A stretch of 64,000 bases of DNA from Allodiplogaster sudhausi (GCA_945643635.1 CALZFC010000032.1:1466001-1530000), one strand, 5' to 3'; positions 1 to 11,277 are shown, counted from the first letter of the stretch. Numbers and translations are program-made. The notes: generated by a model not told the origin, from the letters alone.

Positions 1-27
1 GCGCATCCGCCGCCCCTTCATTTGCAG

Positions 28-100
28 GCCGCCGTCTCGGAGCCCAAGCACGAGAAGCCAAAGTACAAACGGCGCGAGTGCTTCGCTTTTTTAAATTCTA
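28..100 (+). pseudogene. Exon-like fragment of an unidentified repeated gene (SEPKHEKPKYK type)
   Basis: A good acceptor (ending tttgcag at 27) is followed by an open frame beginning AAVSEPKHEKPKYKRRE. Diverged copies of the same segment lie on the minus strand near 7800-7860 and on the plus strand near 13340-13400. Those copies end with a KKHEFMKK-like tail and a stop, so this is probably a duplicated C-terminal exon. I do not recognise the family. The upstream part is outside the window, so a live gene cannot be excluded here. Confidence 0.35.
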
Positions 101-639
101 TTTTTATCCTAATTTTTTGTTCTAACAGGGAAATACAAATATTTGTTGTTGATATATGTTTTTACTTTATAGTTTAGTTATAGCATATCTAACTAAACAA
201 GAACCCATAACTGACATATTATTGGGGATAAATAGCAGCAAAATATCAAAAGAAGTTAAATTAACAATCAAAATAAAATGATGTCGCAGATGGGGGATGC
301 CGACGCACATCGGACTATTCAGTCAGAAAATATGAAGAACATTTCAACCGATTTATGGCAGATTTATCGTAGATACAAAAAACCTTTCCCCTTTTGCAGG
401 CTTCTCGGCAATCAAAATCAACGACTGGATATATTAACTTCATACAATATCGAAAAATTTACTGAAATAAAATGGAATTATTAAACTCGAAAGAAAGGAG
501 GAAAGAATAGAGAGAGGGCAGAATTTCCAGTCCTTCAACACGTAACTGGGCAGCGGTTGTTTCTGTGGACGAGAGCGGAGCGGCGGACGCAGGCACTAGG
601 GACAATTTGAACGGTGTTAATGGTAGACTTTATTTTTAA

Positions 640-1235
640 GAGACTGAAAAAGAGAGAGGGACCAGAGAGAGAAAGAGAGAGAGAGAGAGGGAGGGAGAGA
701 GAGAGGGAGACAAAGAGATATTTAAATGATCAGATATAGAGAATGATTATAGAGATGACTCTGTCACATCGACGAGAGTGGTCGCGCGGTCAAGGTGGGG
801 GGAGAGGAAGAGGGAGAGAGCGACAGGCATACGGTAAATGGGATTGAGAGAGAACAGAGAGAGAGAGCGCTAGATAGAGCGAGAAAGAGAAATTGAGAGA
901 AAGAGAGGGATGAGATAGACTGCGAGAGAAATAAAGGGAGTGTAGAGAAATATAGATAAAGGGGGAGATGTGAGAGCGAGACTGCGACACGATGGGCTAC
1001 GCATGTCTCCATGCGTCTCCCTCACTGGATGCCAATGACAGCGAGCGGGAACCAGGAGGTCACTGAGGAGGCTCAGGCGCCGCAGCAGTGATGTCAATTT
1101 ATGAACAGTTCTAACTGTCTTTATCTCTCTATCTCCCGTTCTCTCGCTCTCTCGCTCACTCTTTCTCTCTCCTCTCCTTTTCCCTCTTTCTCTCTCTCGC
1201 TCTCTCTCTCTCACTCTCTGCCATCATTCACCAGT
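640..1235. repeat. (GA)n then (CT)n low-complexity block
   Basis: Interrupted GA tracts (about 650-720 and 840-900) are followed by CT tracts (about 1110-1220). The short patch at 1040-1100 (cactgaggaggctcaggcg) recurs near 4710-4735 and is part of a dispersed repeat. I see no coding signal. The 85-640 stretch is AT-rich and holds nothing I can name. Confidence 0.7.
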
Positions 1236-1289
1236 TACCGTCCAGCCCGGGATCTTGGTACCGAGGACGACTCGTACGGTTCCAAATGC

Positions 1290-2105
1290 ATCCTTGGTAA
1301 TATCTTTTGTCCTAGGAAAGAGTAAAATATTTAAAAATGGTAGATTAGTTTATATATTGGGAATGAATGATTCTGTTACAAAATCAATTATTTCTTATCA
1401 TTTGATAAGAATTTTTCAGTTTGTGCATATAAAAAAAAATTTCATTTTAAATATTTTCAACAACAATTTCTCCCATTGCTTTATGAGGCATGAGCTCTCA
1501 AACCGTTTTCAAAATAAAGCGCCCATTAACCCTGTGGTTTACACCCGTTAGATCTACATATGTTCGATGAGTTCTTGAAATTATTCGATCGACATCTGAT
1601 GAGTCGGATATTACAAAAAGCAAGAAATGAAGTGACGTCCACGGTAGGACGGCCCCCTTACAACGAGATAAGCTTGCAGCACCACCGCATCCCACGGGTT
1701 ATCCAATTCGTCAGGATAATGATTTTAGTAGACGACGAGACCACTCCAAATCAAATGAATCAAATTACTAATCGATGATATAATGATATGTAACGGGCGC
1801 AAACCACAGGGACAGCTAATGCTTTATTTTGAAACCGGGTTATATGTATATTAGATTCAGTAGCTGCAAATTAAGACGTATGCTCCAATCTCATTTGGAG
1901 ATATCACTTATCAATGATTAAATCTCCAATTTTATTTTTCAGTGATATGGATAGAGATAAACAAATGGTACAGGAAAAATTGTTTGGAAAAATATTAAAA
2001 TGAAATTTTTCATAATTGAAAACTGATAAATTGTAATGAATTATTGAGTTTTTAACTCATTCATTCGTTTAAAAATAATTTTTCTGTAAACAAAACGTTG
2101 TCGCC
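1290..2105. mobile_element. Palindromic non-autonomous DNA element, copy 1
   Basis: The ends are related as inverted repeats: left 'ttttgtcctaggaaagagta', with the matching right end clearest in copy 2 at 5350-6283. A second, inner pair of inverted repeats of about 50 bp occurs at 1505-1556 (ttttcaaaataaagcgccc) and 1788-1850 (cgggcgcaaaccacaggg, then tattttgaaacc). The centre carries a conserved patch, caccgcatcccacgggttat. No transposase is visible, so I read it as a MITE-like or hairpin element. The right end is eroded. Confidence 0.6.
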
Positions 2106-2213
2106 AATAGTAGCTATAACATCAAGCACACGGGAGTCATGTCTCGCCTAGCGTCTTCTGCAAAGTCATCTTTTTATTCGAAGGAAATTAGAGAAAACAT
2201 ATGTGCGGAGAAG

Positions 2214-2284
<71 letters not shown>

Positions 2285-2320
2285 CGGGAGAGCAAGAGAG
2301 AGGGGGAAGCGAAAGCAAGT

Positions 2321-2364
<44 letters not shown>

Positions 2365-2365
2365 T
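2214..2365. repeat. (GA)n microsatellite
   Basis: Almost uninterrupted AG dinucleotides with a short interruption near 2285-2320. All six-frame open frames across it (RERERE or SLSLSL) are artefacts. Confidence 0.9.
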
Positions 2366-2452
2366 GTCAAAGCAGACCGGCTTCAGGTGGAAAGCAAAAG
2401 CAAGAAAAGAATTTTTTTTCACTTTATTGTATCGAACAAGGCCCTTTTCAAG

Positions 2453-2635
2453 GTCCGAGGTGGATTCGTACAAGGACTGCTGACTCTCATCGCTTCATAC
2501 TGGCTGTTCAACCTCAAGTATCCGGCTCCGGTTGCCCCGGCACTCGGACTCCTCTCGCACATGGTTGGAGTCACCAGCAACAACAAACTGACGAATGATG
2601 CAGCAAGAATCTTCAGGGAGCTCAATTTGGAGTAG
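2453..2635 (+). CDS. Possible C-terminal exon of an unidentified protein
   Basis: After an acceptor-like ccttttcaag (2443-2452) there is a 60-codon open frame ending in TAG. It reads VRGGFVQGLLTLIASYWLFN, then LKYPAPVAPALGLLSHM, and ends RIFRELNLE. The composition is protein-like: a hydrophobic helix, then an amphipathic one, with no microsatellite. The upstream part of the same frame is only GA repeat, so the true upstream exon is not found. It could be the last exon of a real gene or a relic from a duplicated gene. A loosely similar hydrophobic pattern occurs in several uncharacterised animal proteins, but I cannot name a family. Confidence 0.35.
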   Translation, partial: VRGGFVQGLLTLIASYWLFNLKYPAPVAPALGLLSHMVGVTSNNKLTNDAARIFRELNLE

Positions 2636-3059
2636 TGCACCATTTTTTTCAAGATTAGATTTATTCTGAATAGATTACTTTGAATATTCTGTGCGATTGA
2701 ACTCTTTTTCTTTTCCTTTATTTGCTAATTAATATACTCGATTTTTCTTGTGAATGTTTTCCGATTTAGATGGAAGATTCTCCCGTATCTTCTCATGGCC
2801 GTATAAAATGTAACTGGTAAAATGACGAAAAGCAATTTTATTATGTCAAAAGGATTTTTTTTTTACAATTTTCTCTCCTGCTCCTCTCGTCCTACGGCCG
2901 CTTGGTTTTGTGCAATTGGAGGCTTATCAGCCGATGCCTAAATGTTTGCTGTTCTTTTTTAAAATTATTTTCCCATGATGATGTACAGCACACATCATGA
3001 ACTATCGCTTTCTCCTAAATATTTGCAATTTTGTTAACTTTTTTTTAAACAATTTTAAA

Positions 3060-3140
3060 TATGGCACTATTGATGAGCGCCTTTCCGCCCGGCAGATTCT
3101 CGTAGCCGACGTCCCATTCGAACGGATCTCGTCGCTAAAA
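3060..3140 (-). pseudogene. Degenerate exon copy (DPF.WDVGYEN.PGGKA motif)
   Basis: On the minus strand the sequence reads RDPFEWDVGYENLPGGKAL. The same motif appears near 7900-7950 (-), 13190-13260 (+, RMN at the end followed by gtatgc) and, very degraded, near 19710-19765. The repetition shows a duplicated exon of one unidentified gene. No intact neighbouring exon is seen here. Confidence 0.4.
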
Positions 3141-3267
3141 AAGTCAAGTAAAGTGAGTCAGGCAAAAAAGGCGCGAATTCAAAGCTGAGATTTTAACTCA
3201 TTATTCAGTTTCAATGTTATGTCTCGCTGTTGTTTCCAATGCTTCAAACTAAATTTTTTCGCTTTAG

Positions 3268-3428
3268 ATTTGGTCATTGAAAGAGCCATCATCTGGTGCC
3301 GCGGGGGCGGGGCTAATGACGTCACCGTTCGGAATGACGTCATCGTCGCCCTCGACTCAGCCGCTGCTGCTGTCGCCGGCGACGCTCGCGCCGCCCATCA
3401 ACGTGCCGAAGGCGGAGCAGAGAGAGGG
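3268..3428 (+). pseudogene. GC-rich exon-like fragment ending at a transposon relic
   Basis: An acceptor (cgctttag, ending 3267) opens a frame containing SLKEPSSGAAGAGLMTSPFG and then PATLAPPINVPKAEQ, rich in Ser, Thr and Pro. At about 3430 the frame runs into sequence matching the inner inverted repeat of the palindromic element (cgcttcagtttgaaaacggt). This suggests that an insertion cut the exon. The opposite strand is also open over part of this patch, so the strand is not certain. Confidence 0.3.
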
Positions 3429-3509
3429 TGCAAACGGCAGTGTAAAAATACGCTTCAGTTTGAAAACGGTTTTTACATATATTTAGATGTATTGTCACTA
3501 GAAAGAAAG

Positions 3510-4020
3510 GACTAGAATTCATGGGTGGCTGGCGAGGTGGGCGGGGCGTAAAAGAGGGCGGAGCTAAAGGGAGACCGATGACGTCATTGTCCTTCTTCTT
3601 ACTTGGAGAAATGGACACGATAATAGTGTCGAACGAAAAGAAACAAGCAACAATTTAGGCAATGGCTCTTCTCGTATCAACTCGCAGACAACGGCGAAGA
3701 TCAACAGGCCGAACGACGAGAGGAAGCGGTGAGAAATAAATACATAAATGAACAAATAATTCAAACAACATTTTCCGCAAGAATCATTCTATATTAATTC
3801 TATTTAAATCGGCACCGATCGCCCCTGCATCGCTTTTACATTGAAAGCTGAGAATAAGTAGCCGGCAATCAGTATGAAACAACCAGGGCACAAACAACTG
3901 TACGACACTTCAAATATCTAAAAGAGGTGCAACAAAAAAAATTATTAAAGTTAAATTAATAATTAGCAAAATAATTTAAAATAAAAATAAATAAAACTAT
4001 ATAAAATTGGTTAGTTATTC
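3510..4020 (-). repeat. Dispersed segmental repeat sharing the ACBD3-like gene 3' end
   Basis: The stretch 3525-3630 (gggcggggcgtaaaagaggg, then gatgacgtcattg) closely matches the last exon and 3' flank of the ACBD3-like gene at 22190-22330. The terminal codons are degraded here. The remainder (3760-4020, including ccagggcacaaacaactgta) matches 12830-13110 and, less well, 20000-20150. It is a decayed member of a dispersed family and is not coding. Confidence 0.55.
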
Positions 4021-4253
4021 TCTCTCTCTTTCTCTTTTCTTTTAATGTCACTTTTTTAAGTTCTTTTCTTAAATCACTCCATACTTTGTGCAGTTTGCTT
4101 CTCTCTCTCCTATTGTCTGTGCTCTTTTGTCTTGAGGATTACGGTAGATTTTAAGTCTCTCAACACGCATCTCGCATCGACTGTCGCGTGCCGTTTCAGT
4201 GGATGAGAGCGGAGCGGCGGCCGCATCTGGCGCTAGCGCCTCAGCAAAAATAC

Positions 4254-4293
<40 letters not shown>

Positions 4294-5170
4294 AATATAT
4301 ATATATATATAATAATAATAACAATAATAATAATAATAATAAATCCAAAATGTTAATAGATGAATAAAATCATGATACTATGAGCTATGCAGCGGCCTTG
4401 ACAAAAAAATTTTCTCTTAAAGAAATCGTAGCAGAACGGAAACCACCTAAGTGCATTAAGGTAAAAAAAAGTATTATATCTAATAAATAAAAATTACTGT
4501 AAAAAAAGAGGAAAAGAGACAAATAAAAAAGGATGAAAAGGTAAGAGAGATACTTAATCAGGGCCAAATTAGGAAGCGGACGCCTCGTCGACGTCCACCA
4601 ACAATTTGATATAGAGGGAGAGAAGGAGTGAGAGGCAGATGATACATGTGATAGAGAGAGAGGTATAGATGGTTAAGCTTGATAACGAGCGGGAAGACAA
4701 AAGATCACTGAGGAGGCTCAGGCGACGCAGCAGTGATGTCATCTTGGGCAGCAATTCTCTCTCTCCCTCTCTCGTTCGCTCTATCTCTCTCCCCCTCTCC
4801 ATCTCCATCTCACTCTCCATTTCCATCTCTTTCTCTCTCTCCCTCTCTCTATCTCTTTCTCTTTCTCTTCTCTCTCTCTCTCTCTCTCTCTCGCTTTGTT
4901 CATTTTGGTTCATTTCTCTCCAGCCTCTAGTTTTTATTTAAATTCAATCGATGGCCTTTTCATAGATACATGTATTCTCTACTCCGAATTCAGCGAAGAA
5001 AAAAGAATCCTTTCTGTTTTTCCCTGGTTCTCGGCGGTCAAAACCACCGAGTAGATATCTGGAGAAAGTATATTTCTTTGGCAACATCTCCATTAATTAG
5101 CTTATTTTTAAAAATGTTTGTTTACGAAAAAAAATGCGATTCATTCGAGCTATGTTTCGAACCGAGGTAT
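4020..5170. repeat. Microsatellite-rich stretch without a gene
   Basis: It contains (TA)n at 4255-4310, (AAT)n at 4310-4345, GA at 4615-4660 and CT at 4755-4900. Around 4670-4745 is the same cactgaggaggctcaggcg repeat patch as near 1055. No supported exon. Confidence 0.7.
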
Positions 5171-5285
5171 TAGACTATTAGAGGGGTTCTAATAGAGGGA
5201 GAGGTACTACGTATTTTACAATGGCATTTTCCAGGGAGTACTGTTCCAATAGAGGGAGGGTTTAAAATAGAGAAAATAAGTTACC
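5170..5285. mobile_element. Decayed fragment of the CCGTATTTTCTC-type MITE
   Basis: It shows the family's diagnostic words (ttctaatagagggagagg; aatagagaaaataag) in degraded form. Full copies are at 17375-17815 and 44509-44940. Confidence 0.45.
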
Positions 5286-5349
5286 GCCCGCCGAGAATCT
5301 TGGTACCAAGTATGGCTCGGACGACTAAGAAGGTTCCATGTGTATCCTT

Positions 5350-6283
5350 GCTAATGACTTTTGTCTTAGGAAACAGTAAAATATTTTTAAAAAAGGTTGA
5401 TTTGTTTTATAGGGAAGAAATGATTTAGTTAAAAAATGAATAATTCCTTATAATTTGATAATAATTTATCAGTTGGTGTTTATAAAAAATTTCATTTTTT
5501 TTCTACAACAATTTGTCCCATTGCTTTATCTCTATCCTCATCGTGGAATAATAAAATAGGAGATCTAATCATTGATAAGTGACATCACAAAATGAGCTCC
5601 TCGCAGTTTGATTTGCTGTGAAGATACGCCTAATCTAAATAAGAAAACCGTTTTCAAAATAAAGCGCCTGTTGAACCTATGGCTTGCGCCTGTTACATCT
5701 CTATATATTCAATGAGTTCTCGAAATCTTTCGATAGAACTTCAATTGGGAGCAGATTACAAAATGCAACAAATGAACTGAGGTCCACAGTAGGACGGCCA
5801 CCAGAGGAAAGCTTGCACCAGCACCGCATCCCATGGATTATCCAATTCGTCAGGTTAGGGATTTTAGTAGAGAAAGAGACTTGTGTAAATCAAATGATTT
5901 CATGGACTCATCGACCATATTGTGATGTAACGGGCGCAAACCACGGGGTCAACAAATGATATATTTAGAAACGGGTTTATATTTAGATTCGGTTGCTTTA
6001 GGCGATTCTTCACATGAAGATGTGTGCTCCTATCTCATTTGGAGATATCACTTATCAATGATTAAATCTACAATTTTATTTTCGGGGATCTGGATAGAAA
6101 TAAAAGATGGAATAGGAAAAATTGTTTTGAAAAATATTTAAATGAAATTTTTCATTATTAAAAACTGATAACTTGTAATCAAGCGAATAAGAATTATTGA
6201 GTTTTTAACTCATTCAGTCGTTCCCTGTAAATAAGGTAGTGTTCATTTTAAATATTCATTCTTTCCTAAGACAATAGTTATTA
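5350..6283. mobile_element. Palindromic non-autonomous DNA element, copy 2
   Basis: The left end aatgacttttgtcttaggaa and right end ttcctaagacaatagttatt are near-perfect reverse complements, giving a ~0.93 kb element. Subterminal arms (ataaaaaatttcatttt near 5480; aatgaaatttttcatt near 6140) and inner ~50 bp inverted repeats (5645-5695 and 5925-5975) nest inside it. The interior is collinear with copy 1 at 1290-2105. No transposase frame is seen. Confidence 0.7.
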
Positions 6284-6519
6284 ACGAGCGGGCGTGTTTG
6301 AGCATTCTGAGCATTGTGCGAGCTTTGCCATGAAGAAGAGGAAGAGAAGGCAGTCAGAGGGAGAGCAGCGTTTGCCGCGCCAAGATTCTTCTTCAATGTT
6401 TCTCTTGCACACAACACAAGTAATCAGCTGAGGTTTATTGGCAATATATCATCAAGCAAAGTGATAAGCAAACACAAGTAAGCAATAGAATTAAGACGGA
6501 GCGACGGATTCTGTTGGTT

Positions 6520-6680
6520 TTTGAAGGATGAGAGGGAAGCGATGGTGATGTTCGTCTCGCTACAGAACGAGGCGGGGCTCTTAGTTAGCCCGGTTTGCGC
6601 TGCGCCGTCGTTGATGAAGCCGGCACTAGCGGGGCATGCAGTACTTCGGGTTGTTCCCACTGCAGGGCGATCGCTTCACG
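6520..6680. other. GC-richer patch, possibly a relict exon
   Basis: A short region is open on both strands and free of repeats. The plus strand reads MVMFVSLQNEAGLLVSPVCA; the minus strand reads REAIALQWEQPEVLHAPL. Neither has convincing splice sites on both sides. It adjoins the outer edge of the large inverted repeat. Confidence 0.2.
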
Positions 6681-6681
6681 C

Positions 6682-9360
6682 GTGTTTTTATTATTCTTCA
6701 CCCATTCGCTCCCCAGCCAATTGTGCAACAAGAAATGATAATTGGGCGACGCAGCCATGAGAAGGTACTTGGGCAAAACGCAATGAAAATCACAGCCCTA
6801 CGTAAAGTTTTCGGTTAGAGAACTTGGAATACTCTTGCGAAAGGTAATGTCCAAACCTTAGGAATGAGATAATTTTTAAAAAGCTATTTAAGGGACGTCG
6901 TGAAATATTTTCTTTTTTTTTGGAAAAATTATGAAATATTTTCATAATTTTTATAAACGGTGGTTTTGAGCGTCGCGAACCATGTGAAAAGGAGAAGTGT
7001 TTGCCCTGCTTGATACTGATTCGTTTTCAGTGTATGAAATGATTTCTATTCACGATGATTAATCCATTGCTCCTGTAGTTTGGCGGCGAATTCGTGTCCA
7101 GAGATGTCTACGATTCGGAGGCCTTCTCTCTCGCTCCTCTCTCTGTCTCTCCCACACACTCTCAATAGCTCTCTCTCCCTTTGTCTGGTTGTCTCTCGTT
7201 CTCTCTCTCTCTCTGTTTCCTCTCTCATTCTGTCTCTCTCTCCCTCTCTCTTTCTCCTCTCCAACATCGACTTCCCCTCAGTTCTCCATTCCCGCCGTCT
7301 CGTCTTCGATACCTACGTCCAGGATGACCATGCCGTACTTGTGTTTGTAGCTTCGGGCCCTAATTGAGGATATTTATTATGAATAGGTTATCAACTGATG
7401 CCGGTTAAATACCGAGTGATTATCAGAGCCGGTAAATGGCATAACAATTTTGGGCCGGCCCGGCCCATCGGGCCCAAGGTCTCAGCCCGCCCGGCCCGTG
7501 CCATTAGCGGGCCCTAGAATTTTAGGCCCGGCCCTGCCCAGCCCGAAGGCCCGTTTGAGCCCGTTTTTTTCAAAAATTCGTGTAAAAAATTCCGATAAAC
7601 TACTGTGTAAATTAAAATCACTGATTATAGTTTTAGAAATGTATTATGCATTCTTCCATAATGTTGTCGTGTTTAGTTAGATATGTTATAACTGAATCAT
7701 AAAATAAAAACAACATATTCATGTCGGCAATAAAGACTTTTTTTTAAACGCCGGGAAAAACTAACAGAAAAAGGGAGACTTAAAGCGAACACAACTTCTT
7801 CATGAACTCGTGCTTCTTGTACTTTGGCTTCTCGTACTTGGGTTCCGAGACGGCGGGTGCGGACTGACTGTACCATTCATGCGCGCCTTGCCTCCCGGCA
7901 TATTCTCATGGCCGACTTCCCAGTAGAACGGATCGTCCTAGGCGATTTTATATGCTAAAGGAGTCGAGTAGAGTTGCTAATTAAGTTTCTTGTTAGTTAG
8001 AATTTTATCAGTTACAATATTATTGCCTTTTTGATGCAAATAAAAATATTTATATATATATTTTTCTTTGATTCGAACATTGATCGAAACATGGAATTTT
8101 TGTTATTGTTGCACCGCATTTTTAGTATATGAGATAATATTTGAAGTCTCGTCCAATTTTTTGTGCCCTGGTGGTTTTATGCGGATCACCGGCTAGCTAC
8201 TCTCTCAGCTGTCAATGTGAAACCGATCCTTGGTCGATATGCATCCATTTAAATAGAATTTATAGAATAGTTATTCTTATGGAAAAATGTTATTTAAATT
8301 GTTTATTTTTTTTTTGGAGAATGACGTCATCGGATTCTCGTTAGCTCCGCCCTCTTTTACGCCCCGCCCATTTTTCTTCGCCCCGCCCACCTCGCCAGAT
8401 TCAGATGCTCTCTTCGTTAAACAATTCTAGTCCTTTTTTTCTCTCTCTCTCTGAGTACTCTCTTTTCTTTGAGTGAGTCTATGGGTGTGTGTTAATTAAT
8501 TATAGCAGGGACTTTGAACGTGCAAAAGCAGTAGTTATGTAGATAACAGAAAATATGTATTACAGATGCTATTTATTATCAGCCTTAACATTGGCCCTTA
8601 TCTTTTTTTTATCTGTGGTGACTCCTTGTATTTCATCCTAATATGATTTTTTTATGTCTATCATTCGAAAGGACAATAAAGTGTCTTTCCGTTCTAAACG
8701 TTAGTACTCGACAAGATTATGTTGTTTTTAAAATAATCTATTAAAGCAGCAAGAAGTTCAACAGTAACATACTAAAATTTTCCTTACTATTGTAGTCTCT
8801 TCTCTCTAAATCGATTCCATGTATACTTGTTGCTCTTGAGTCAGTCAAAAATGCCATAAGATTGAGTGTTTTTTTAATACAAGTTTTAGTGAGGTTGTGT
8901 CCTTTTGGACGTCTTGAGCATGAATCACAACAGTTTATTAGAATCGGATGTCGCCTGTTTCTGCTGCTTCTCGTAGTGAGAGTTCGAGGAGAGCTGAGAA
9001 AGGAGAAGGAGAAGATCGGTATACAAAATAGCATCATTTTTCCGGCTAGTCTATTTTGTTTTTCTTTTATTCTTTTAGGAAACAACGTGAAAAAAGCTGT
9101 TTAAATGATATCTTTAAAGATATATATTCTACATTCAACTAGTCGGTGGTTTTAGCCCCGAGAACATTACAAAAGGGGAAGGGTTTTTTTCTTTGCCGAT
9201 TTTCGGATCAACTCTTTTAGTATTGAAAAAGTTAATGCACCGAATGAGAAAGAAAGAAATTCTAACAGTAACTGATCGAATGCTACTGTTGTTTTGCGGC
9301 GCCTTCGCGTGAAGAGCCGTCGAGGACTCGGCGGCATTCTTGCGGAACAAGCCATGAAAG
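6682..9360 (+). repeat. Left arm of a large imperfect inverted repeat
   Basis: Landmarks recur in reverse order and orientation in the right arm (11910-14542): ccagccaattgtgcaacaag at 6715 versus its complement near 14505; aacaacgtgaaaaaagctgt near 9080 versus near 12045; ggactcggcggcattctt near 9325 versus near 11925. Inside are GGCCC-rich sequence (7450-7560), a CT tract (7120-7262), minus-strand exon relics (a VILDV patch near 7300-7340, DPF.WEVG near 7920, a SEPKYEKPK tail near 7830, IDLERRDYNS near 8790-8820) and the ACBD3-3'-like GC block (8320-8400). Arm limits were judged by eye. Confidence 0.7.
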
Positions 9361-9395
9361 AAATGTAAGCGAGCAAAAAAATTATAATATGTAAA

Positions 9396-9595
9396 TTGTT
9401 TCTCTCTCTCTCTCTCTCTCTCCGTCTCTCTCTCAAGGGACCTAGCTCTCACTCCGTAATTCTCTTTCTCTCTCCTTCCTCTTTCTCTCTCTCGCTTTGT
9501 CTCTCTGTCTCTCTTTCTCTGTCTCAGTCTCTCTCTCTCTCTGACTTCGTCTCTCTCTCCCACTCTCTCAATGGCTCTCTCTCTCTCCCTTGAAT
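9396..9595. repeat. (CT)n microsatellite
   Basis: Interrupted CT repeat within the spacer of the large inverted repeat. Its counterpart on the other side is the (GA)n tract at 11620-11875. Confidence 0.85.
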
Positions 9596-9894
9596 GTATT
9601 GGTATTAATAATTTTTTTAAAGAATATCTGATGACCACTGCACCGGCGTTCGCTTAAAAATTTATAGTATTTATATAATGCGGATGCGAAGAAAACCACC
9701 AAGTATTCAATTGAGACAATTTCTAACCATCAGCTGAGATTTTGCTTTTAGAAATAGGGAGGGTGAGTAGTTATGAAGTATAACTAGTAAAAAAGGAGAT
9801 TTAAATATTGAGAAGTTATATCACCAAATGCGACCTAAGAACGCATCCTTATTGGCTGTGAAGACTCGCTAGTGAATCTTAATATACATATAAG

Positions 9895-10130
9895 TCATTT
9901 TCAAAATAAAGCGTCAGTTGACCCTGTGGTTTGCGGCCGTTACATCTCTTTGTATCCGATTCGTCCTCCTCCTCAGTTGATCTGACGTGCGTAAAGTCTC
10001 GATGTATAAATAAATAAAAACAACAAATGGGGACCCTCTCCATGTTAGGACAACCCCGGGAGAAAAGCATCGGGCTTTCGAGGTTTTGCAAGCACCGCCA
10101 TCCTTCATCCCACGGCTCATCCGATTTGAC
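9895..10130. mobile_element. Partial copy of the palindromic DNA element
   Basis: 9898-9955 matches the inner inverted repeat (ttttcaaaataaagcgtcag, then accctgtggtttgcggcc). 10080-10125 resembles the conserved interior patch (atcccacggctcatccga). The outer arms are missing. The flanking 9600-9895 and 10130-10500 hold nothing else I can identify. Confidence 0.45.
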
Positions 10131-10500
10131 ACTTAGAAAGACGCGCATTGTGATGCAAATGAACGAGTGCAGAAAGCATCGCATGGCTCAAATGTTTAGG
10201 CACAAAAAATGTCCAAAAAATCTAACACACGACTTGTACGCCCATTTCCGTTCCTAAAGAGGAGTTTATATAGTTAAGATTGGTGCCCTGTTGATATTTC
10301 GCTGATTTACGGCGACTTCGCCTCAGCTATTGAGATGCAAACGATCGATGAATAGAATAGAAAAAATAGAATTAACGAGCGACGAGAATTCGTCCAACAT
10401 ACAATTGCAATTGATCTGCGCTGTTGTGTACGATTTTAGACGATCACGGAGAGTTAGCGCAAAAATGCGGCACTTAGATAAACTTATGTAGTGGTACCGT

Positions 10501-10901
10501 ATTCACTCGAAATAGTGGTGTACTAGTGTTTTTTATGCTGCACTAAAATCTTTTAACATAGCGTCCCTTTATTTAGTGATACCGTATTCAACGCAGGTCT
10601 TAAGATTAGCTTCTCTCGACATGATGTGTTTCTAAGTGTCGTCTTAACACCCCGTGCGATATGAGCGGTTTCCTACATTTCTTCTTTTTTTTTATTACTC
10701 ATTCACTCGAAATAGTGGTGTACTAGTGTTTTTTATGCTGCACTAAAATCTTTTAACATAGCGTCCCTTTATTTAGTGATACCGTATTCAACGCAGGTCT
10801 TAAGATTAGCTTCTCTCGACATGATGTGTTTCTAAGTGTCGTCTTAACACCCCGTGCGATATGAGCGGTTTCCTAAATTTCTTCTTTTTTTTTTATTACT
10901 A
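10501..10901. repeat. Two tandem copies of a 200 bp unit
   Basis: 10501-10700 and 10701-10901 are almost identical; both start attcactcgaaatagtggtg and end before ttattact. The difference is a handful of bases in the T-rich end. No open frame. Likely a recent tandem duplication. Confidence 0.9.
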
Positions 10902-11039
10902 ATTATGTACCCATAATAATCATATGTTGTCTCACTAAATTAGACACAAGATAATTCGAAAGAAAAGGTCCTTTCAGCGCATCGGAATACTTTTTAGGAA
11001 TGAACTTGTAAAAAATTTTAAATCCAAAAGCGCAGCAAA

Positions 11040-11106
11040 AGTGTGATTGGGGCTCGAACAAACAAGATTGCCGGCCATTGCGTAACCCACTTCGCCACAC
11101 CAATCA
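11040..11106 (-). other. tRNA-like sequence, possibly a SINE head or tRNA pseudogene
   Basis: On the minus strand there is a perfect box-A-like word (TGGCGAAGTGG) and a near box-B word (TGTTCGAGCCC) 26 nt apart. The segment would fold at best into a poor cloverleaf: acceptor and anticodon stems are mismatched. This fits a decayed tRNA or tRNA-derived SINE rather than a working tRNA. Confidence 0.35.
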
Positions 11107-11149
11107 TATCTGCTCGATCGAACAAACGAAACTTGACAGTTGGTCAACT

Positions 11150-11277
11150 CAAGTTCACGGTGATTGATCCATTGCTCCAGTTGTTTGGCGGCGTCTTCAC
11201 TTGCTGAGATTCGGCGGCTTTCTGTCTCTCTCCTCTCTCAGTCTGTCTCTCCCACACTCTCTCAATAGCTCTCTCTC

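Noticed and set aside
2201..2450. Long frames of Arg-Glu repeats (and Ser-Leu on the other strand)
   Set aside because: They are translations of (GA)n/(CT)n. The same is true of frames at 9135-9638, 11502-12068, 20369-20845, 24847-25594, 28043-29300, 31158-31673, 38163-38591, 43651-44298, 45721-46263, 49298-50318 and others. They lack start or splice support except where a real exon is embedded.
7440..7565. GGCCC-rich open frame (and its inverted copy at 13625-13750)
   Set aside because: A simple GGCCC repeat inside the inverted-repeat arms; the protein would be Gly/Pro/Arg low complexity, and both strands are open.
11040..11106. Functional tRNA gene
   Set aside because: Control boxes are present but the acceptor and anticodon stems do not pair well.
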